Of a stretch of 64,000 nucleotides of DNA, positions 9,043 through 18,789 are shown piece by piece. The stretch's first letter is position 1. Every line of letters starts with the position of its first letter. Where the stretch lies: contig JACJZW010000001.1 in the NCBI GenBank assembly GCA_020635355.1, forward strand, positions 558,001-622,000, read 5' to 3'. Source of the DNA: Flavobacteriales bacterium. GTDB taxonomy: Bacteria > Bacteroidota > Bacteroidia > NS11-12g > UBA9320. The notes beneath the pieces were generated by a model. The model saw only the letters and a program-made list of their open reading frames with translations, ran no database searches and was not told the origin of the DNA. The translations under genes and the position numbers were made by a program.

Positions 9043-10662
9043 TTATTGAACCATGATTGCGATTGGGCTCAGGTTACGAACACCGTCCGGTCCCTGTGCA
9101 CGAATCATGTCAACAATTACACGATCGCCTTGTGAGGCGCGTTGCAGAATACCTTTGATCTGACCGTCAATCACTGGTCCGTTCACTTTCTTCACAAACG
9201 GATCTCCCTGACGACGTGGATCAAATACAAACTGGTAGCTCACAATACGATAGTTTACACCATCAAAGGCAAACCCTTCTCCCATACTGGCGAAGAGGGC
9301 ATTTTGAGCCAACAAGGCTGCCTTTGGTACAGGCAATCCGTTGTTCTCAATAGCACCCCATCGTGCTTCCGGTTTTGGAAGTCGGCGAACCTTATACTCG
9401 GTACGACCCATATTTCGGGATGTTCCGTTACTGAGTTTTGCTGAAACACTAATGGTTGCTTTTCCTGACTGAGTCACTTTAGCAACGTAGTTGTTTCCAC
9501 CTTTCTTTTGCAGGGAGCCGCTTGAAATGGTTGCAGTTACATCATTCGGGCTAACACCAGGAACGGCAATAGAGATTGGGTTTTCAACACCAATATACAA
9601 CACGTTCATCGCGTCAGCAGAAATGGCTGCGTTACCTGCAAATACCTGATACTCTGCCGTGAAGGGATAAGGCTTATCACCTTCTTTGGTCTTCACCTTG
9701 ATCACACCACTAAAGGAGTGAGTTCCCTGGCTTGAGGCTCGAGCTCGATACATTCCAACACCATCTACTTTCTCCAGTTCTCCACCACCATTCAGTTCAA
9801 AGGTGTTATTCTCTGAACCCGCAGTTCGTGCAGCAAGGAAAATTTCCGCTTCATAGTCTTCCCCAACCAAAACAGCGCTTGATTTGGTTTTTACAACCGG
9901 GATCAACTCTTCAATGGTGAATTCGGTTGTTTGACCTTTGGAAAGCTCATCAATGATCAGACCCTCCATAGCACGGGCATCGCTCTGCATTTTAGTAAGC
10001 AGGGTTACAACCGCTGCCAATGGGCTATGCTCGAGGTACTTAAACGCCCATGAACCGTATTTTTTCTGATCTGCTTCGTGCAATTCTGCGCGTAATCCGG
10101 ATGATTTTTCAATCTCCTCCATCGCGCCAACACGGATGTCTACGCGAGGAGTATCCGGCTTCAACAGTTTAGCCAGTTCAAGGCGTGTATTATTGATTTT
10201 GTCTTCGAGTTCTTTAGCCTTCCAACCCGGAGCACCGCCAGTTTTATCTACCAGGAAGTAGTTGGCATGTTTCTCCATGTTATCGGCTTGCTTCAACTCC
10301 GTTTCGTATTTATCCTTAACGGTTTCTCCGTCTTCAGGATCTTTACGTCCGTCCGTTGCCTCTTCAAGTTCTGTGATAATTTCATCGATGTACGCTACAA
10401 AGCCATCGGTGATTTCATGTGCTTTTTGAGCACGCTCATAATAAGGTTTGAGCGTAGGTTGGTTGGCACTCTCCTTTTGTAATGACGCCAATTGAAGGTC
10501 AATCTTCGAGGAAAGGTTATTTTTTGCCTGGTTAAAACTCACCTCAAAAAGGTGAAATGCTTTCAAAATTTCATTGGATACGTTCAGCGCCAGAAGGGCC
10601 ATCAACACGAGATACATCATGTTGATCATCTTCTGCCGTGGACTTAATTTACCACCCGCCAT
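9043..10662 (-). CDS. gldM: Gliding motility / T9SS motor protein GldM
   Basis: Inner-membrane rotor/stator partner of GldL, with a large periplasmic stalk that carries force to GldK/GldN. 539 aa. One membrane helix spans about residues 12-33 with Arg9 just before it; in the F. johnsoniae homologue Arg9 interacts with the GldL membrane Glu. The periplasmic part shows QADNMEKHANYFLVDK, FLAARTAGSENN and the C-terminal NYVAKVTQSGKATISVSA-type domains. Its position between gldL and gldN makes this the canonical copy. See the paralog at 6275-7900. Confidence 0.97.
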   Translation of the reverse strand: MAGGKLSPRQKMINMMYLVLMALLALNVSNEILKAFHLFEVSFNQAKNNLSSKIDLQLASLQKESANQPTLKPYYERAQKAHEITDGFVAYIDEIITELEEATDGRKDPEDGETVKDKYETELKQADNMEKHANYFLVDKTGGAPGWKAKELEDKINNTRLELAKLLKPDTPRVDIRVGAMEEIEKSSGLRAELHEADQKKYGSWAFKYLEHSPLAAVVTLLTKMQSDARAMEGLIIDELSKGQTTEFTIEELIPVVKTKSSAVLVGEDYEAEIFLAARTAGSENNTFELNGGGELEKVDGVGMYRARASSQGTHSFSGVIKVKTKEGDKPYPFTAEYQVFAGNAAISADAMNVLYIGVENPISIAVPGVSPNDVTATISSGSLQKKGGNNYVAKVTQSGKATISVSAKLSNGTSRNMGRTEYKVRRLPKPEARWGAIENNGLPVPKAALLAQNALFASMGEGFAFDGVNYRIVSYQFVFDPRRQGDPFVKKVNGPVIDGQIKGILQRASQGDRVIVDMIRAQGPDGVRNLSPIAIMVQ

Positions 10663-10714
10663 AATTCTTCAAAATTTAGGTTAGAAATAAAAAAATTGAT
10701 CGAACGGTAAATCG

Positions 10715-11353
10715 TTACTTAGGACGCATTGCGCTCAGCATACCACCATAGATGGAGTTGAGAGCCTGCAGATTCTGATCCAATTCAGCCAAGTTGTTAT
10801 TTACATTCAAAATGGATGAAGTTGAAGACTTAAATGCTTCTGTTGAATCGGCTAATGAATCCAATGCCTCGATTGCACGGCTGTATGAGTTGCTCATTGA
10901 GCCAAGTGCCGTACTTGCCTTAGAAATATTTTCGGCGTATTCCTTGGTTGCTACAGTAGCTCCGGAAAGATCAGCCATGTTTCCAACGTTATCGCTGAGT
11001 GAGCGAAGACCTGTTCCCAATCCTTCGATCAATTCAGGACCTACTTTGGCATTCGCCAACATGGAATCAAGCTGTTGTGAAACGGAAGCAGTGCTATCTT
11101 TTGATCCTTCACCTTCCATACCGGCTAATTCCGGATAAACAAGGGTCCAGTCCAGTTCTTCGTGTATAGGTTCGAAGGCAGACAGGAAGAAGATAACAGC
11201 CTCGGTAGTCATACCGATGATAAGCCAAAGGTCAGCACCTTTGATGTGGAGGATTTTAAACAACGCACCGATAATTACGATGGATGCACCCCAACCATAG
11301 GCATAGGCCATGATTCTCTTCCACTTTTTACTTTCAAATACACTTTTACTCAT
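10715..11353 (-). CDS. gldL: Gliding motility / T9SS motor protein GldL
   Basis: Cytoplasmic-membrane motor subunit that uses the proton motive force with GldM. 212 aa, with two N-terminal membrane helices (about 17-35 and 42-60) followed by a cytoplasmic coiled tail rich in Ala, Ser, Asn and Leu. The acidic membrane residues are present: Glu51 (TTEAVIFF) and Glu61 (FEP), matching the functional Glu pair of the family. It lies between gldK and gldM with 50-80 bp gaps. Confidence 0.97.
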   Translation of the reverse strand: MSKSVFESKKWKRIMAYAYGWGASIVIIGALFKILHIKGADLWLIIGMTTEAVIFFLSAFEPIHEELDWTLVYPELAGMEGEGSKDSTASVSQQLDSMLANAKVGPELIEGLGTGLRSLSDNVGNMADLSGATVATKEYAENISKASTALGSMSNSYSRAIEALDSLADSTEAFKSSTSSILNVNNNLAELDQNLQALNSIYGGMLSAMRPK

Positions 11354-11434
11354 TGTACTACTTTTAGAAAATTGATTTTGATTTAACTGTTTAACTTAGT
11401 GATATAAAGGTTGGCTCAGAAACCCCATCCGGGT

Positions 11435-12721
11435 TTACTTCGTGTCAAGGGCCGAACGACCGATGAACGTCTGAACACATCTAAATCCGATGTATGATTT
11501 GCAGGTATCCTGATACTCATAGCTACGCGATCCATTTTGGATAAAGTAGGCAATGTCTTTCCAGGAACCGCCGCGAACAACTTTTCTGGAAAGCGTCAGG
11601 TAGTCTTCTCCGTCTCTCAATGGATCAGCGTCATAGCGGTAATCCGGGTTCAAGTCGTGTGAGAACTGCATAGTTGACTCGGCATAGGCGTTAGAGGTCC
11701 ACTCAGACACGTTACCGGCCATATTGTACAAACCGTAATCATTAGGGAAGTACGAATCGGCACGTACCGGGTACAAGCCTCCATCGTCCATATAATTACC
11801 TCGGTTTGGTTTAAAGTTTGCCAGAAAACAACCTTTAGAATTTCGGGTATACGGACCGCCCCATGGGTACATGTTGTTGTCTCGTCCGCCTCGGGCAGCG
11901 TATTCCCATTCGAACTCAGTTGGAAGTCTCCAGTATTCTGTTAACGGCATTTCTTCACCATCCCAGTGATGTTGCATGATGCGTGTTCTCCAGTCGCAGA
12001 AGGCGTTGGCTTGATGCCAGTTCACCCCTACTACCGGATAATCATCGTATTTTGGGTGGTAGAAGTATACCCGTACCATTGGATCATTGTAGGAATACGC
12101 GAAGTCACGAATCCAAACCAAGGTATCCGGGTAAATTTTTACTTTCTTTTTCTTAATGTAGGTGCTTCGATCAAAACGCTCATTGTAATAATTAGCCTGA
12201 TCACTGGCTGCCGCCTGATAATCAATCCACTGGTATTCGTAAACAAGTTTTCGGATATCAATCTCGCGACGGTGATTATAGCGCTGTTTTGGACTGTAGT
12301 ACATGTCCGAAAGGTCTTCTGCGCTTTCCTCGAAATCGATTTCCTGTTCGTAGTCAATTACCTCATACATCTCCTCCGGGTTTTCCACCTCAGTGATGTA
12401 TTCCAACTTTTTGGCTGCGATGGAATCAATGACATAGTAAACAAACTGACGATACTCATTATTGGTGATCTCAGTTTCATCCATCCACATGGAGTGAATA
12501 CTTACCTGCTTGTTGGGCGCGATGTAGCTTCGGAAAATATCCTGATCCGACTGACCTGAGTGATAGGTTCCGGTTGGGATGTAAACCGTTCCGTATGGCT
12601 GTGGGTGGAACCACGGCCGCCGTCCTTCAACTCCCGTCAACTCCCAGGTTGAATTAGATCCACAACTGGTCAAACCCAACGCTACAATGGCAAATAAAAA
12701 TACGTTTAATACGTTTCGCAT
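11435..12721 (-). CDS. gldK: Gliding motility lipoprotein GldK
   Basis: Outer-membrane lipoprotein of the type IX secretion ring, with a formylglycine-generating-enzyme (sulfatase-modifying factor) fold. The start is set at ATG 12721 rather than 12757 because it gives a normal lipoprotein signal peptide (MRNVLNVFLFAIVALGLTSC), with Cys20 as the lipidated residue. FGE-domain hallmarks are MDETEITNNEYRQF, YPVVGVNWHQANAFCDW, LPTEFEWEYAARGG, NMAGNVSEWTSNAY and VVRGGSWKD. 428 aa. It follows the PorP/SprF gene by about 120 bp. Confidence 0.95.
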   Translation of the reverse strand: MRNVLNVFLFAIVALGLTSCGSNSTWELTGVEGRRPWFHPQPYGTVYIPTGTYHSGQSDQDIFRSYIAPNKQVSIHSMWMDETEITNNEYRQFVYYVIDSIAAKKLEYITEVENPEEMYEVIDYEQEIDFEESAEDLSDMYYSPKQRYNHRREIDIRKLVYEYQWIDYQAAASDQANYYNERFDRSTYIKKKKVKIYPDTLVWIRDFAYSYNDPMVRVYFYHPKYDDYPVVGVNWHQANAFCDWRTRIMQHHWDGEEMPLTEYWRLPTEFEWEYAARGGRDNNMYPWGGPYTRNSKGCFLANFKPNRGNYMDDGGLYPVRADSYFPNDYGLYNMAGNVSEWTSNAYAESTMQFSHDLNPDYRYDADPLRDGEDYLTLSRKVVRGGSWKDIAYFIQNGSRSYEYQDTCKSYIGFRCVQTFIGRSALDTK

Positions 12722-12845
12722 ACCGCTTGTTTTTAACGAACTTACAATAATAGTCATCTCTTCTAAAAATCCAACATTAGAATTTAGAAATCAGGTAGAT
12801 AACGCTGACAGTAAACTGAATATTGTTTATCGAAAAATTTGTGAA

Positions 12846-13904
12846 TTATAACCACCGTGTTCCGCGATAGAATTTATTTGGCGGAGGTGGCGGAGCATGC
12901 AATTGAAAGCAGTAAGCTACCATCAATTCATGCGTTCCTGAACTTACTGTTCGGATCTTACTCAAGGTGATATCGTAGGAATATCCTACCTGAAGTTCAT
13001 TCTTGATATAACCCAGCATTACAGTGAGGGCATCAATGGTTCCCCACTGACGATAGCCCAAACCAGCCCGATAGGTTTGATTGTACTTCACTGTGGCGTT
13101 CAGATCAATCTGAAGCTTGCTGTTATACTTTACCAGGATAGCCGGCTCCAGCTCGTATGCCGGATTGGCCATGAAAATGGTAGCACCGATTGGGAAGTAC
13201 AAGTGTTGATCAAGGAAGTAATTATTTGATCCTCCCATCCATACCAGATTATAGGTAGAACCATTCAAATGGCTCAGCGAGGCTCCTACGTAAAAGTCTT
13301 CTATAGTATTGGTTAATCGCTTCTGAGTGTAGTAAACCCCAAATCCTAAATCAAATTTGGATTGACTTACTCCAGTACTTGGAATTCTTGGATCATTAGG
13401 CTGACGATATCTAAATGCTGGATTGATAAAACCAAAATCAGTGAAACCGGCATCAACTCCCAGAGACAAACGTCCAAAGTTTCCTTGCACGGGAATAAAG
13501 TAGGCCCCTTGAAATTTCATGCAGGTCGTACTCATGAAACCCAGTCGATCACGGAAGGCAGACACACCCCATCCTCCATGCAGTTTTTGACCTTTATTGG
13601 TTCTGATCTGACCGTTGAGGTTGAAGTTCATAGTCACCGGAGCAACATTCTCCTGGATCTCTCCGCCTTGCACCGGTGCGCCGGTATTTCGATCCACCCA
13701 GGTCCGGTCATCAAATCCCAGCCACTGCTGGTGCATGATGGCACTCAAACAGATGTATTCATCCTTCTGTCCAACCGCCGCCGGATTGTAGGCCGTACGA
13801 TTGAATTTAAAATGAGAATAGTACGGATCCTGCTGGGCCTTCACACCAAAGGAGGTTCCGATCAGAATAAGTAATAATGCGCGTCTTTTTAGGGTCTTAA
13901 ACAT
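12846..13904 (-). CDS. Type IX secretion membrane protein, PorP/SprF family
   Basis: Outer-membrane beta-barrel that anchors T9SS cargo or attaches to the secretion ring. 352 aa with a signal peptide (LLLILIGTSFGVKAQQ). The typical family opening QQDPYYSHFKFNRTAYNPAAVG follows cleavage, and there is a VGYSYDITLSKI segment near the C-terminus. Placement directly before gldK is common in Flavobacteriales, where the gene is usually called sprF- or porP-like. The mature chain is rich in alternating aromatic beta-strands. Confidence 0.93.
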   Translation of the reverse strand: MFKTLKRRALLLILIGTSFGVKAQQDPYYSHFKFNRTAYNPAAVGQKDEYICLSAIMHQQWLGFDDRTWVDRNTGAPVQGGEIQENVAPVTMNFNLNGQIRTNKGQKLHGGWGVSAFRDRLGFMSTTCMKFQGAYFIPVQGNFGRLSLGVDAGFTDFGFINPAFRYRQPNDPRIPSTGVSQSKFDLGFGVYYTQKRLTNTIEDFYVGASLSHLNGSTYNLVWMGGSNNYFLDQHLYFPIGATIFMANPAYELEPAILVKYNSKLQIDLNATVKYNQTYRAGLGYRQWGTIDALTVMLGYIKNELQVGYSYDITLSKIRTVSSGTHELMVAYCFQLHAPPPPPNKFYRGTRWL

Positions 13905-14101
13905 GTTACTCTGCTAGCTGTACAAATTAAACTGAATCTTATTGATTATTCAAAATCATGACGTTAGCTGACAAAAAAAGGTTGGGGTAACCCTGTGGGT
14001 AATTTCAGGTAATGAATCGATAACGAGATGGAGAAGCACGCTCACCGCAAGTGTTCAGCTCACGCGCTATGTGGGCAATTACCCCATCAGCACTTCCACA
14101 T

Positions 14102-16648
14102 CTAGAATTCGGCGATCAATTTTAGATTTAACCTGCGCCCGGTCAGGTAGTTGGGGACACCGTACAAGTTGTTGTTCAAATCTTCCACCCAGATATACGA
14201 AGCGGTGTTATTTACCTGCAACATATTAAACACCTCCAAACTCATCCAAAGCGAGTTGAACGGGCGCGTCAGGGAATTGCGTTCTAGTTTAGATCGTGTT
14301 AGCAATTCCTTAGAGAATCCAATATCCACCCGCCTATAGGCAGGTAGCTTGAAGCGTTCTTCGTATCTGTAAGGTCCATTGAAGTAATACGGCAAGCTGG
14401 AACCAATCACCAGATTCAAGTGCATCTTAAATGTAGAATCGGTTGGCAACTCATCCTGGAAGAGGATGGAAAAGTTGATGCGTTGATCGGTTGGGCGTCT
14501 GATGAAGCCGGTTTGCTTTTCACCGTTATCGTCCTCAAAGGTGATGTTCTCTTTGGTCGTCAGAAAACTGAAGTTCAACCACGATTCCAATCCTTTGATA
14601 AATTCACCATTGATTCGTGCATCAAATCCACCTGCGTAACCATAGGAACTATTTACGGCATCGTAGCGCAGCCGGACATTATTAATGGTATACGGAATCA
14701 GGTTATCCAACATTTTATAGTAAACCTCCCCCACAAACCGGAAATCACGGGTCCAAGCTTTGAACAACAGATCGGCGCCAGCCACAAAATGAATCGACCG
14801 CTGAGCCCGTAGATCCATATTCACCACTCCACTGCTGTTGCGGAGTTCCCGGTAAAACGGTGGCTGATAATAAACCCCACTGGAAAAACGGAACACCCAG
14901 CTGCGTTTCAGGTTATTATATAATACGCTATCCAGATCCGGGAACCTGGCCATTAACTCGTCCCGCTCCTTTTTCGTTAAGTATTTGTTGTCGAACAGCA
15001 GATAGTGCGCGTTGCGGATGGTATCGTTGTATTTTTTATTGGGTTCGATGGAAAAGGTACCTCGCGGTGAGATCACATTTTGTCCATTCAAACTCCAATA
15101 GTGGCTTCGAACACCCACTGTTAAGCGCATGTCGATTGCCTTGTTCAACATGATGCGATCCTGCACAAAACCTGTCATACGGTAACTGGACAAATTGTTC
15201 CGACTGGCGAGGAACTCATCCAAAACAATTTCATCCGGAGCGTGAGGTTGCGAAGTGTGGTTATAGCCGGCAGAATCATTGTACTGCCATTCACGAAGCT
15301 TATCATGAATGATTTCGGTTTGATATTTTGTGCCCCAATCAATCAAATGCCGCCCTTTCTCATGCGTTCCTACCAGTTTCTGAGAACTTACATTGTATTC
15401 CAATCGGTTTCGGGCATTGTTGATGAAATACCCAATTCCCAACAGCGACTTGGCCTGGGCAAAATTGTCTGACCCCAGATTGTTCTCCAACTCTTCCAAC
15501 CGATAGGCTCCTTCAACGGTGTAATACTCCAGTTCCCGGCTGTTGAAATTACTGGTGATGAATTTTATCCGGCTCTTCGGACTGGGTCGAAATTCTAAGG
15601 TTGCCGCATTCAACCACGTTTGATATTCGGTTAATTCCTGACCGTCAAAGGCCACAAACAACCGAACCGCACTTTGCAGCGTTCCGAAACTGGTAGACCT
15701 GCTCTCCGGAATAACCAGATAGCTGTTCTGAGCGTACGTGGTGAAGTACTCGACCTTCCACATGGAATGTAAGCGATAGCTGAACAAAGCCTGTATATCG
15801 GTAAAGCGCGGCTTATAATCACCAGCTACGTCCAGCGTGTTTAACACGTACTGAAGCGTTCGATAGCGCGCACCCAGCACATAAGTAAAGCGTCCCGTCC
15901 TTCCGGGCTGATCTTCCACGTGTAATGAGGCTCCCAGCATACTGAGGCTGGCCGTACCGGCAAATTTTCTGGGCTGATTGTATTTGACATCCAGAACGGA
16001 GGATAGCTTATCGCCATACTTCGCGTCAAATCCACCGGCCGAGAACGATACTTTGTTGGTCATGTGTGGGTTCACGAAACTCAACCCCTCCTGCTGTCCG
16101 CTTCGAGCCAAAAACGGTCGGTACACCTCAATGTCATTCACATAAATCAGGTTCTCATCAAAATTCCCTCCTCGCACATTATACGAACTGGACAACTCAT
16201 TTCGGCTGGCTACGCCGATGGCCGTCCGTAACAGGGCCTGTTCCACCTGCATACCCGGGAACTTCACCTGATCCTTAGGGTCGATCTCCAGAATGGGCTT
16301 ATTGCGCACCTGACCGGTAACTTCTGCTGTACCCAGACGAACATTTGTAACCTTAAAGATGTAATCCTTTCTGCGCTGGTCACCAGCCTTCCGCAAGCGG
16401 AACGAGTCAAACTGACTTTTGGAATAGGCATCCACCCGAATAGATACCTCCTGCCCCACCGGAACGTCAACCTTGTAATAGCCAGCAGCATTGGATGTGC
16501 CCTTGAATTGGCTGTTCACAAAAATGGCGGCTTCCACCACGGGCTCCGATTCTTCATCGGTGATGTATCCATACACATAACCGATTTCGGTTTGTGCCGA
16601 TACAGATAAACAAACGGTCAATGCCGTGATGAGAAGGGCAAATCGCAC
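14102..16648 (-). CDS. TonB-dependent outer-membrane receptor
   Basis: 848 aa. After a signal peptide (ITALTVCLSVSAQ), residues about 22-100 form a carboxypeptidase-regulatory-like beta-sandwich (GYVYGYITDEESEPVVEAAIF), followed by a plug (SYNVRGGNFDENLIYVNDIEVYRP) and a large beta-barrel ending in Phe (KLIAEF), as outer-membrane barrels do. The start is GTG 16648; no ATG lies nearer the signal peptide. The substrate is unknown: no SusD partner is present, so it is not a Sus-type pair. It follows rpe by 17 bp, so it may be the tail of the recF operon. Confidence 0.9.
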   Translation of the reverse strand: MRFALLITALTVCLSVSAQTEIGYVYGYITDEESEPVVEAAIFVNSQFKGTSNAAGYYKVDVPVGQEVSIRVDAYSKSQFDSFRLRKAGDQRRKDYIFKVTNVRLGTAEVTGQVRNKPILEIDPKDQVKFPGMQVEQALLRTAIGVASRNELSSSYNVRGGNFDENLIYVNDIEVYRPFLARSGQQEGLSFVNPHMTNKVSFSAGGFDAKYGDKLSSVLDVKYNQPRKFAGTASLSMLGASLHVEDQPGRTGRFTYVLGARYRTLQYVLNTLDVAGDYKPRFTDIQALFSYRLHSMWKVEYFTTYAQNSYLVIPESRSTSFGTLQSAVRLFVAFDGQELTEYQTWLNAATLEFRPSPKSRIKFITSNFNSRELEYYTVEGAYRLEELENNLGSDNFAQAKSLLGIGYFINNARNRLEYNVSSQKLVGTHEKGRHLIDWGTKYQTEIIHDKLREWQYNDSAGYNHTSQPHAPDEIVLDEFLASRNNLSSYRMTGFVQDRIMLNKAIDMRLTVGVRSHYWSLNGQNVISPRGTFSIEPNKKYNDTIRNAHYLLFDNKYLTKKERDELMARFPDLDSVLYNNLKRSWVFRFSSGVYYQPPFYRELRNSSGVVNMDLRAQRSIHFVAGADLLFKAWTRDFRFVGEVYYKMLDNLIPYTINNVRLRYDAVNSSYGYAGGFDARINGEFIKGLESWLNFSFLTTKENITFEDDNGEKQTGFIRRPTDQRINFSILFQDELPTDSTFKMHLNLVIGSSLPYYFNGPYRYEERFKLPAYRRVDIGFSKELLTRSKLERNSLTRPFNSLWMSLEVFNMLQVNNTASYIWVEDLNNNLYGVPNYLTGRRLNLKLIAEF

Positions 16649-16665
16649 AGATGATGCTCGTATGC

Positions 16666-17322
16666 TCAGTTCAACGGTTGTTTAAGCGCCGCGATTGTGC
16701 TGGTTGGATTTTCTGACCCAAAAACAGTATTTCCTGCCACCAGAACAGTTGCACCGGTATGAACCAGTTTTTGATAATTATCCAAGGTCACCCCTCCATC
16801 AATTTCGATATGGCACTCGGTTTCATGCCGACGGATCATGTTGCTCAGATCCTCCACTTTTTTAAAGGTATGCTGAATAAATTTTTGTCCGCCAAATCCG
16901 GGATTCACACTCATCATACACACCAAATCAATATCCACAATGATGTCTTCCAACAGAGTAACAGAGGTATGTGGGTTAAGCGCAACACCCGCTTTCATCC
17001 CGGTAGCCTTAATAGCCTGAATGGTGCGATGTAAATGGGTGCTGGCTTCCAGATGTACGGTAAGGATATCGGCACCGGCATCGCGGAACTGCGTTATATA
17101 ACGTTCCGGTTGAACAATCATCAAATGCACATCCAGTGGCTTGGTGGCCAGTTTCTTTAATGCCTTTATGACCGGGAAACCAAACGAGATATTAGGTACA
17201 AAAACGCCGTCCATCACATCTACGTGGAACCAGTCGGCCTGGCTGTTATTAATCATTTCCGCATCACGTCCGAGGTGGTTAAAATCGGCGGATAAAACGG
17301 AGGGGGCCACTAAATGACTCAT
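16666..17322 (-). CDS. rpe: Ribulose-phosphate 3-epimerase
   Basis: Pentose-phosphate pathway TIM barrel interconverting ribulose 5-phosphate and xylulose 5-phosphate. 218 aa. It shows APSVLSADF at the start, the metal-binding WFHVDVMDGVFVPN, LDVHLMI, MSVNPGFGGQKFI and HIEIDGGVTLDN with the catalytic Asp. Its ATG overlaps the stop of the DUF721 gene (TGATG), which indicates translational coupling. Confidence 0.97.
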   Translation of the reverse strand: MSHLVAPSVLSADFNHLGRDAEMINNSQADWFHVDVMDGVFVPNISFGFPVIKALKKLATKPLDVHLMIVQPERYITQFRDAGADILTVHLEASTHLHRTIQAIKATGMKAGVALNPHTSVTLLEDIIVDIDLVCMMSVNPGFGGQKFIQHTFKKVEDLSNMIRRHETECHIEIDGGVTLDNYQKLVHTGATVLVAGNTVFGSENPTSTIAALKQPLN

Positions 17323-17606
17323 CAGTATACTTTAATTGAGGTAATTGACTGCTGACCTAGAAATTGATTCACCTTTTCAACAATGGTTGATTCATAATAT
17401 GTCAGATCATTTTTCAATGCTGGGGAATCAATGTACATGCACAGGACCTTGTCGCGAATCACCAGTTTTTTGGTGTTTCGGGCAATGGTTCTTCCCACCA
17501 GTTCTTCCCAATTCTGGGTAAGCCTGGTTTCGTTGAGTTTACCCGACATTTTGTAGTTGTCGAACATACTCCCCATCAAATCCTTGAGCGATCGCTCGTC
17601 CTGCAT
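17322..17606 (-). CDS. DUF721 / DciA-like protein
   Basis: 94-aa small basic protein matching the DUF721 pattern: NWEELVGRTIARNTKKLVIRDKVLCMYIDSPALKNDLTYYE in outline (about 28-68). DUF721 includes DciA, a replicative-helicase loader found in bacteria that lack DnaC; whether this copy does that is inference. Its place between recF and rpe (14 bp after recF, TGATG overlap with rpe) fits a replication/repair link. Confidence 0.85.
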   Translation of the reverse strand: MQDERSLKDLMGSMFDNYKMSGKLNETRLTQNWEELVGRTIARNTKKLVIRDKVLCMYIDSPALKNDLTYYESTIVEKVNQFLGQQSITSIKVY

Positions 17607-17620
17607 TGTACGATTGTTGA

Positions 17621-18787
17621 TCAGTTGCCGATGGCTTCTTGACTCACCGGTTTTCTGCGTTCAATATTAAAGAATTTTTTATCGGTCTTGACGTGTTGCA
17701 GCCGATCAGTCATTCGTTCCAAACTGGTATCGGTGATAAAGATCTGACCATACCCGGATCCGGCAATCAATTCCATCAGTTTGGAGGACCGGTGGTCGTC
17801 AATTTTTTCGAAGACATCATCCAACAAAAGAATGGGCGCGCGTTGAAGCTCCCGGTTTAACATGCGGTAAATGGCCAAATTCATGGCAATGGTGAGCGAC
17901 TTTACCTGACCTTGTGAGGCAAACTTACGGGCATCCATTCCATCCAGCTCCAGGGAGAGATCATCGCGATGCAGTCCCTGAGTGGTTCGTTGGGCACGTA
18001 AATCGGCCTGACGCTGATTTTTAAGTTGCTCCACAAATCGATCGGGATCCACTTCAGTGTCGTATCCCACTTCAACTTCCTCGGCATCATTGGATAACTC
18101 GGAGTATATGTTTCGCACATCTGCACCAAAATCAACCATAAACTGACTACGACCAGCGGAAATAATGGAAACCGATTGCGCCAGTTGTTGATCCAGGGTA
18201 TCGAGTAACACATCATCGACATAGCGCCGTTCTGCAAATTGCTTCAGTTGTTCATTGCGTCTGAGAAGCGCTTTGTTATAGTCCTGAATAGACCGCAGGT
18301 ATACCGGATCGAGCAGCGAAATACATCGATCCATCAACCGTCTTCGTTCTTCGCTTGAACCGGTGATCAAGCCAATGTCTGACGGGGTGATCATGACCAT
18401 GGGAAGATGATGGATAAAATCCGACAGGCGTTTGATCAGTGCTCCGTTTCGCCAGATGCTTTTACCGCCTTCCCGATGCAGTTGTGCCTGGTGGCGATGT
18501 TGGGTATCCCCTTGCTCATAATCCAGTTCCCATCGAGCGTCGTCCAGATTAAACGGAATGTTATTCTGATCGCTTCGGGTGAAGTAACTCCGCCCATTAC
18601 CCAAAAAGTAGATGGCATCAAGGATATTGGTTTTACCTGCCCCGTTCACGCCATGAAAACAATTGATATTGGGTGAAAAATCCAGCTCCATCGCCCCGTG
18701 GTTGCGAAACGCATCAATCCTCAAATTCCGGATAAAGACGTCGAGATTACCTGTGCGTTTTGCTATTTTTGCCACCTGTTTATTCAC
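17621..18787 (-). CDS. recF: DNA replication/repair protein RecF
   Basis: ABC/SMC-type ATPase of RecFOR gap repair. Walker A GVNGAGKTN sits about 43 residues from the start, the signature region is near FASQGQVKSL, and Walker B is ILLLDDVFEKID. The start is uncertain. The open frame reaches a TTG at 18796, but that TTG is part of a perfect minus-strand -7 box (18794-18801). GTG 18787, 6 nt after that box, is preferred (388 aa); GTG 18775 is also possible. No ATG exists before the conserved NLRIDAFRNH. Heads the recF-DUF721-rpe group and is divergent from pdhA. Confidence 0.93.
   Translation of the reverse strand: MNKQVAKIAKRTGNLDVFIRNLRIDAFRNHGAMELDFSPNINCFHGVNGAGKTNILDAIYFLGNGRSYFTRSDQNNIPFNLDDARWELDYEQGDTQHRHQAQLHREGGKSIWRNGALIKRLSDFIHHLPMVMITPSDIGLITGSSEERRRLMDRCISLLDPVYLRSIQDYNKALLRRNEQLKQFAERRYVDDVLLDTLDQQLAQSVSIISAGRSQFMVDFGADVRNIYSELSNDAEEVEVGYDTEVDPDRFVEQLKNQRQADLRAQRTTQGLHRDDLSLELDGMDARKFASQGQVKSLTIAMNLAIYRMLNRELQRAPILLLDDVFEKIDDHRSSKLMELIAGSGYGQIFITDTSLERMTDRLQHVKTDKKFFNIERRKPVSQEAIGN
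18764..18771 (+). promoter_or_regulatory. Bacteroidota -7 box for pdhA
   Basis: TATTTTTG, an exact TAnnTTTG match ending 18 nt before the pdhA ATG. It lies inside the first codons of recF on the opposite strand. Confidence 0.6.
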
Positions 18788-18789
18788 CC

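Noticed and set aside
12139..12559. Shadow ORFs inside gldK
   Set aside because: They lie fully inside a strong gene and show no signal peptide or family pattern.
14000..14101. Terminator after the TonB-dependent receptor
   Set aside because: Only a weak TGGG/CCCA stem without a T-run was found.
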